Shown in pieces: positions 12,716 to 14,246 of a stretch of 14,246 nt of DNA. The position numbers and the translations under genes are program-made. The stretch comes from Candidatus Methanophagales archaeon (lineage in GTDB: Archaea; Halobacteriota; Syntropharchaeia; Alkanophagales; Methanospirareceae), in contig PIXU01000164.1 in assembly GCA_003601795.1 (NCBI GenBank), positions 1 through 14,246 of the forward strand, given 5' to 3'. The notes under the pieces are model-generated. The model was not told where the DNA came from, did not search any database, and was given only the letters and a program-made list of their open reading frames with translations. Positions within the stretch are counted from its first letter, which is position 1. Every line of letters starts with the position of its first letter.

Positions 12716-13645
12716 TTTGGAGGACTCCAGAAACTTTATCTCCCTGACGATGGTCTCGTTTACCGGGGTGGGGATGTTATGCCTTTTACCCAAATCTACA
12801 AAAACACCGTTCAAGAAATCTATTTCGGTCTTTTTACCTCTTCTTATGTCATTGAGCATTGAAGAGTGATGCTTCTCGGTCGGGGGTATCTGTTCACGCC
12901 GTAGATAATCCAGGTACTCTTCCGCACTATTCCAGAACAGTTCGACTCCCTCCGCCTTCGCAACTTCAAACGCTTCGTGAATTAACGCTTCGATAACCGC
13001 AAAAGAATGAGGGTCCGTGAGTTTGCCGTACTCAACCCGGAAAATCGCACTCAGGGGATTCAATGCTGCGCTGTACAATGCTTTAGCCCAGATATGCATC
13101 TGGATATTATCCACGGCATCTGAAGGCATCCCTGCATCGTTGAATATCGCAACGATTTTTCTTAATCTCGGAGTGATTTCGTTGTTGAGCTCGCCGATTT
13201 TTGTCGTAGCTGCGGAAACGGTTATTTCTACTTCTCCCGGTTTTGGCATCTCAAATCCTGTTATGACCGTCCCACCCATTGTGCGTGCTTCCCCGACATA
13301 CCGTGCTATGATTTCCTCGTTTCCTATGCCGTTCTGCAAGCTGATAACCACGGAATTATCACCAATAAGTGGTTGTAATTCTTGCATCGCATTTTCAGTA
13401 TCAAACGATTTTGTGGTTAACAGGACCACGTCAGCGTCGGGTTCGCAATTTGCGTTTAGTTCGGGCATTGCCCCCATATTTTTTATTACGTGCGAGCCCC
13501 ATATCCCGGTGATTCTGAGCCCGTGTTCCCTTATGGGTTTTATATGCTTTTCTCTGCCGATGAGTGTAACATCATGCCCAGCATCGGCTAACATACCGCC
13601 AAATGCAGTTCCTAATGCTCCTGCACCCATTATGAGGAATTTCAT
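12695..13645 (-). CDS. panE: Ketopantoate reductase (2-dehydropantoate 2-reductase)
   Basis: It reduces ketopantoate to pantoate with NADPH, a step toward pantothenate or phosphopantoate and coenzyme A. The 316 residues have an N-terminal dinucleotide fold (MGAGALGTAFGG, 6-17), the LQNGIGNEE motif (103-111), a catalytic lysine in WAKALYSAALNPLSA (Lys188, Asn196), and the C-terminal substrate motif SSMLNDIRRGKKTEIDFLNG (261-280) with Glu274. All key residues are present and the length is normal. The final NHEISQ and stop are encoded by the end of element B, so the tail is probably not ancestral. The ATG is at 13645 with only a weak purine stretch upstream. Paralogous KPR-fold reductases exist, so the substrate is likely rather than certain. 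Confidence 0.88.
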   Translation of the reverse strand: MKFLIMGAGALGTAFGGMLADAGHDVTLIGREKHIKPIREHGLRITGIWGSHVIKNMGAMPELNANCEPDADVVLLTTKSFDTENAMQELQPLIGDNSVVISLQNGIGNEEIIARYVGEARTMGGTVITGFEMPKPGEVEITVSAATTKIGELNNEITPRLRKIVAIFNDAGMPSDAVDNIQMHIWAKALYSAALNPLSAIFRVEYGKLTDPHSFAVIEALIHEAFEVAKAEGVELFWNSAEEYLDYLRREQIPPTEKHHSSMLNDIRRGKKTEIDFLNGVFVDLGKRHNIPTPVNETIVREIKFLESSKNHEISQ

Positions 13646-13667
13646 TGTATCTTTTTTTGTAAAATAA

Positions 13668-13739
13668 ACTCAAAAGGTAATTAATGTTCTTTCGTATCCT
13701 TTTCAAATTAAAAGGTAACTCAAAAATGCAATTTTGAGT
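13668..13739. repeat. Repeated ACTCAAAA / AAAAGGTAA motifs with a 22-bp palindrome
   Basis: AAAAGGTAA occurs at 13672-13680 and 13710-13718. ACTCAAAA occurs at 13668-13675 and 13718-13725, and inverted at 13732-13739. The last two arms form a 22-bp near-perfect palindrome around TGCA. They lie between the panE start and the transposase promoter, so they may mark the end of the insertion element or bind a regulator. The rest of the 152-base spacer holds the transposase TATA box. Confidence 0.55.
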
Positions 13740-13755
13740 GATGCTAAGCAAAAAT

Positions 13756-13769
13756 CGAAAGTTTTATAG
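13756..13769 (+). promoter_or_regulatory. Promoter of the IS66-like transposase gene
   Basis: CGAAAG (BRE-like) is joined to TTTTATAG, a well-formed archaeal promoter. The expected start is near 13790, eight bases or so before the ATG. Confidence 0.55.
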
Positions 13770-13797
13770 TACCCATCTTTCTATTGGAATGTGTACC

Positions 13798-14246
13798 ATG
13801 ATCCAATCACAGGTCACAGAAGCATTAAAAGTTCTGAATATCCGCCCCAATGAAATTCAAGATGAACGACTGGCAGAAGCCTTCCGCATCCTGCTCCAGC
13901 TCATTGAAGTATTAAGCGAGGAAAACGAAAAATTAAAAGCAGAAAACCAGAAGCTACGAGATGCAATCAATCTCCTAAAAGGAGAGCAAGCCAAACCAGA
14001 CATCAAACCCTCCAGGAAGAGACCAAACGAAGACATCTCTTCAGAGGAAGAAAGAAAATCCAAAAGTACCCCAAAAGAGAAGAAATCAAAAGCGAAGAAA
14101 CAAAAGATAAAAATAGACCGCATCGAAGTGTGCAAGGTAGATAAGAGCATCTTGCCTGATGATGCGGAATTCAAAGGCTACGAGAAGGTGGTTGTTCAGG
14201 AAATCGTCATCACAACGGATAATGTAGAATACATGAAAGAGATTTA
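13798..14246 (+). CDS. IS66-like transposase, N-terminal part (runs off the window)
   Basis: The frame from ATG 13798 is open to the window end for 149 codons. It begins MIQSQVTEALKVLNIRPNE. A leucine/glutamate-rich coiled coil follows (about 27-65, including EVLSEENEKLKAENQKL), then a very basic, Lys/Ser-rich linker (about 70-107). Then comes a conserved-looking block with ILPDDAEFKGYEKVVVQE (125-142). Coiled coil, basic linker and a block of the DAEFKGY...VVQ type are what I associate with IS66-family and related archaeal transposases. The DDE catalytic domain would lie beyond the edge, so intactness is unknown. No clear ribosome binding site precedes the ATG, in line with a short leader. 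Confidence 0.65.
   Translation, partial: MIQSQVTEALKVLNIRPNEIQDERLAEAFRILLQLIEVLSEENEKLKAENQKLRDAINLLKGEQAKPDIKPSRKRPNEDISSEEERKSKSTPKEKKSKAKKQKIKIDRIEVCKVDKSILPDDAEFKGYEKVVVQEIVITTDNVEYMKEI
13798..14246 (+). mobile_element. Left part of an insertion sequence carrying the IS66-like transposase
   Basis: This is called from the transposase N-terminus only. The left boundary could be the palindrome and motif cluster at 13668-13739, which would put the element's end directly beside the panE promoter. The right end is outside the window, so no paired terminal repeats or target duplication can be checked. Confidence 0.5.

Noticed and set aside
13017..13667. Open frame of 216 codons antisense to panE
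   Set aside because: It mirrors the ketopantoate reductase frame and has no family motif; long antisense frames are common in this codon usage.

Overview
The window reads as archaeal, euryarchaeal chromosome. It carries archaeal-type ribosomal proteins S15, S17e and L24, transcription factor E, the exosome subunits Rrp4/Rrp41/Rrp42, SBDS, a proteasome alpha subunit, archease and a geranylgeranyl reductase for ether lipids. Genes are tightly packed with GGTG/GAGGTGAT-type ribosome binding sites and TATA-box promoters. A Methanomicrobia-related lineage (for example ANME-1 or Syntrophoarchaeum-like) is a guess from gene style and intergenic repeats; nothing here proves it.

Layout. Positions 1-1170 are an accessory strip. 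It holds the start of an unidentified ORF running off the left edge, an attC-like palindrome, a two-helix membrane protein with a PH-like domain, a 48-residue ORF and the frameshifted 3' end of a tyrosine recombinase. Positions 1202-4369 (minus strand) form one operon: geranylgeranyl reductase, rps15, a small membrane protein, rps17e, dapA. A shared divergent TATA region separates it from a stand-alone rpl24 (plus strand). That gene meets an HDIG phosphohydrolase tail to tail at a perfectly placed hairpin. The HDIG gene overlaps the end of the TFE gene.

Positions 6144-9836 (minus strand) are the classic archaeal proteasome-exosome superoperon psmA-sbds-rrp4-rrp41-rrp42, preceded by tRNA-Ala(CGC). 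Positions 10097-12080 (plus strand) hold a LysE-type exporter gene and a 426-residue coiled-coil protein. The latter converges on archease through a 12-bp palindrome that gives both genes the same last three residues and stop. A panE-type ketopantoate reductase follows, then the first 149 codons of an IS66-like transposase running off the right edge.

The most unusual structure is a family of intergenic elements with near-identical 18-20 bp terminal inverted repeats (AACCACAAGATT-type). There is a 169-bp copy after rrp42, a 189-bp copy between panE and archease, and a 26-bp palindrome after rpl24 that looks like two such ends joined head to head. The end of the second copy supplies the last six codons and the stop codon of panE. 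These elements look like non-autonomous, MITE-like repeats that have been recruited as gene ends.
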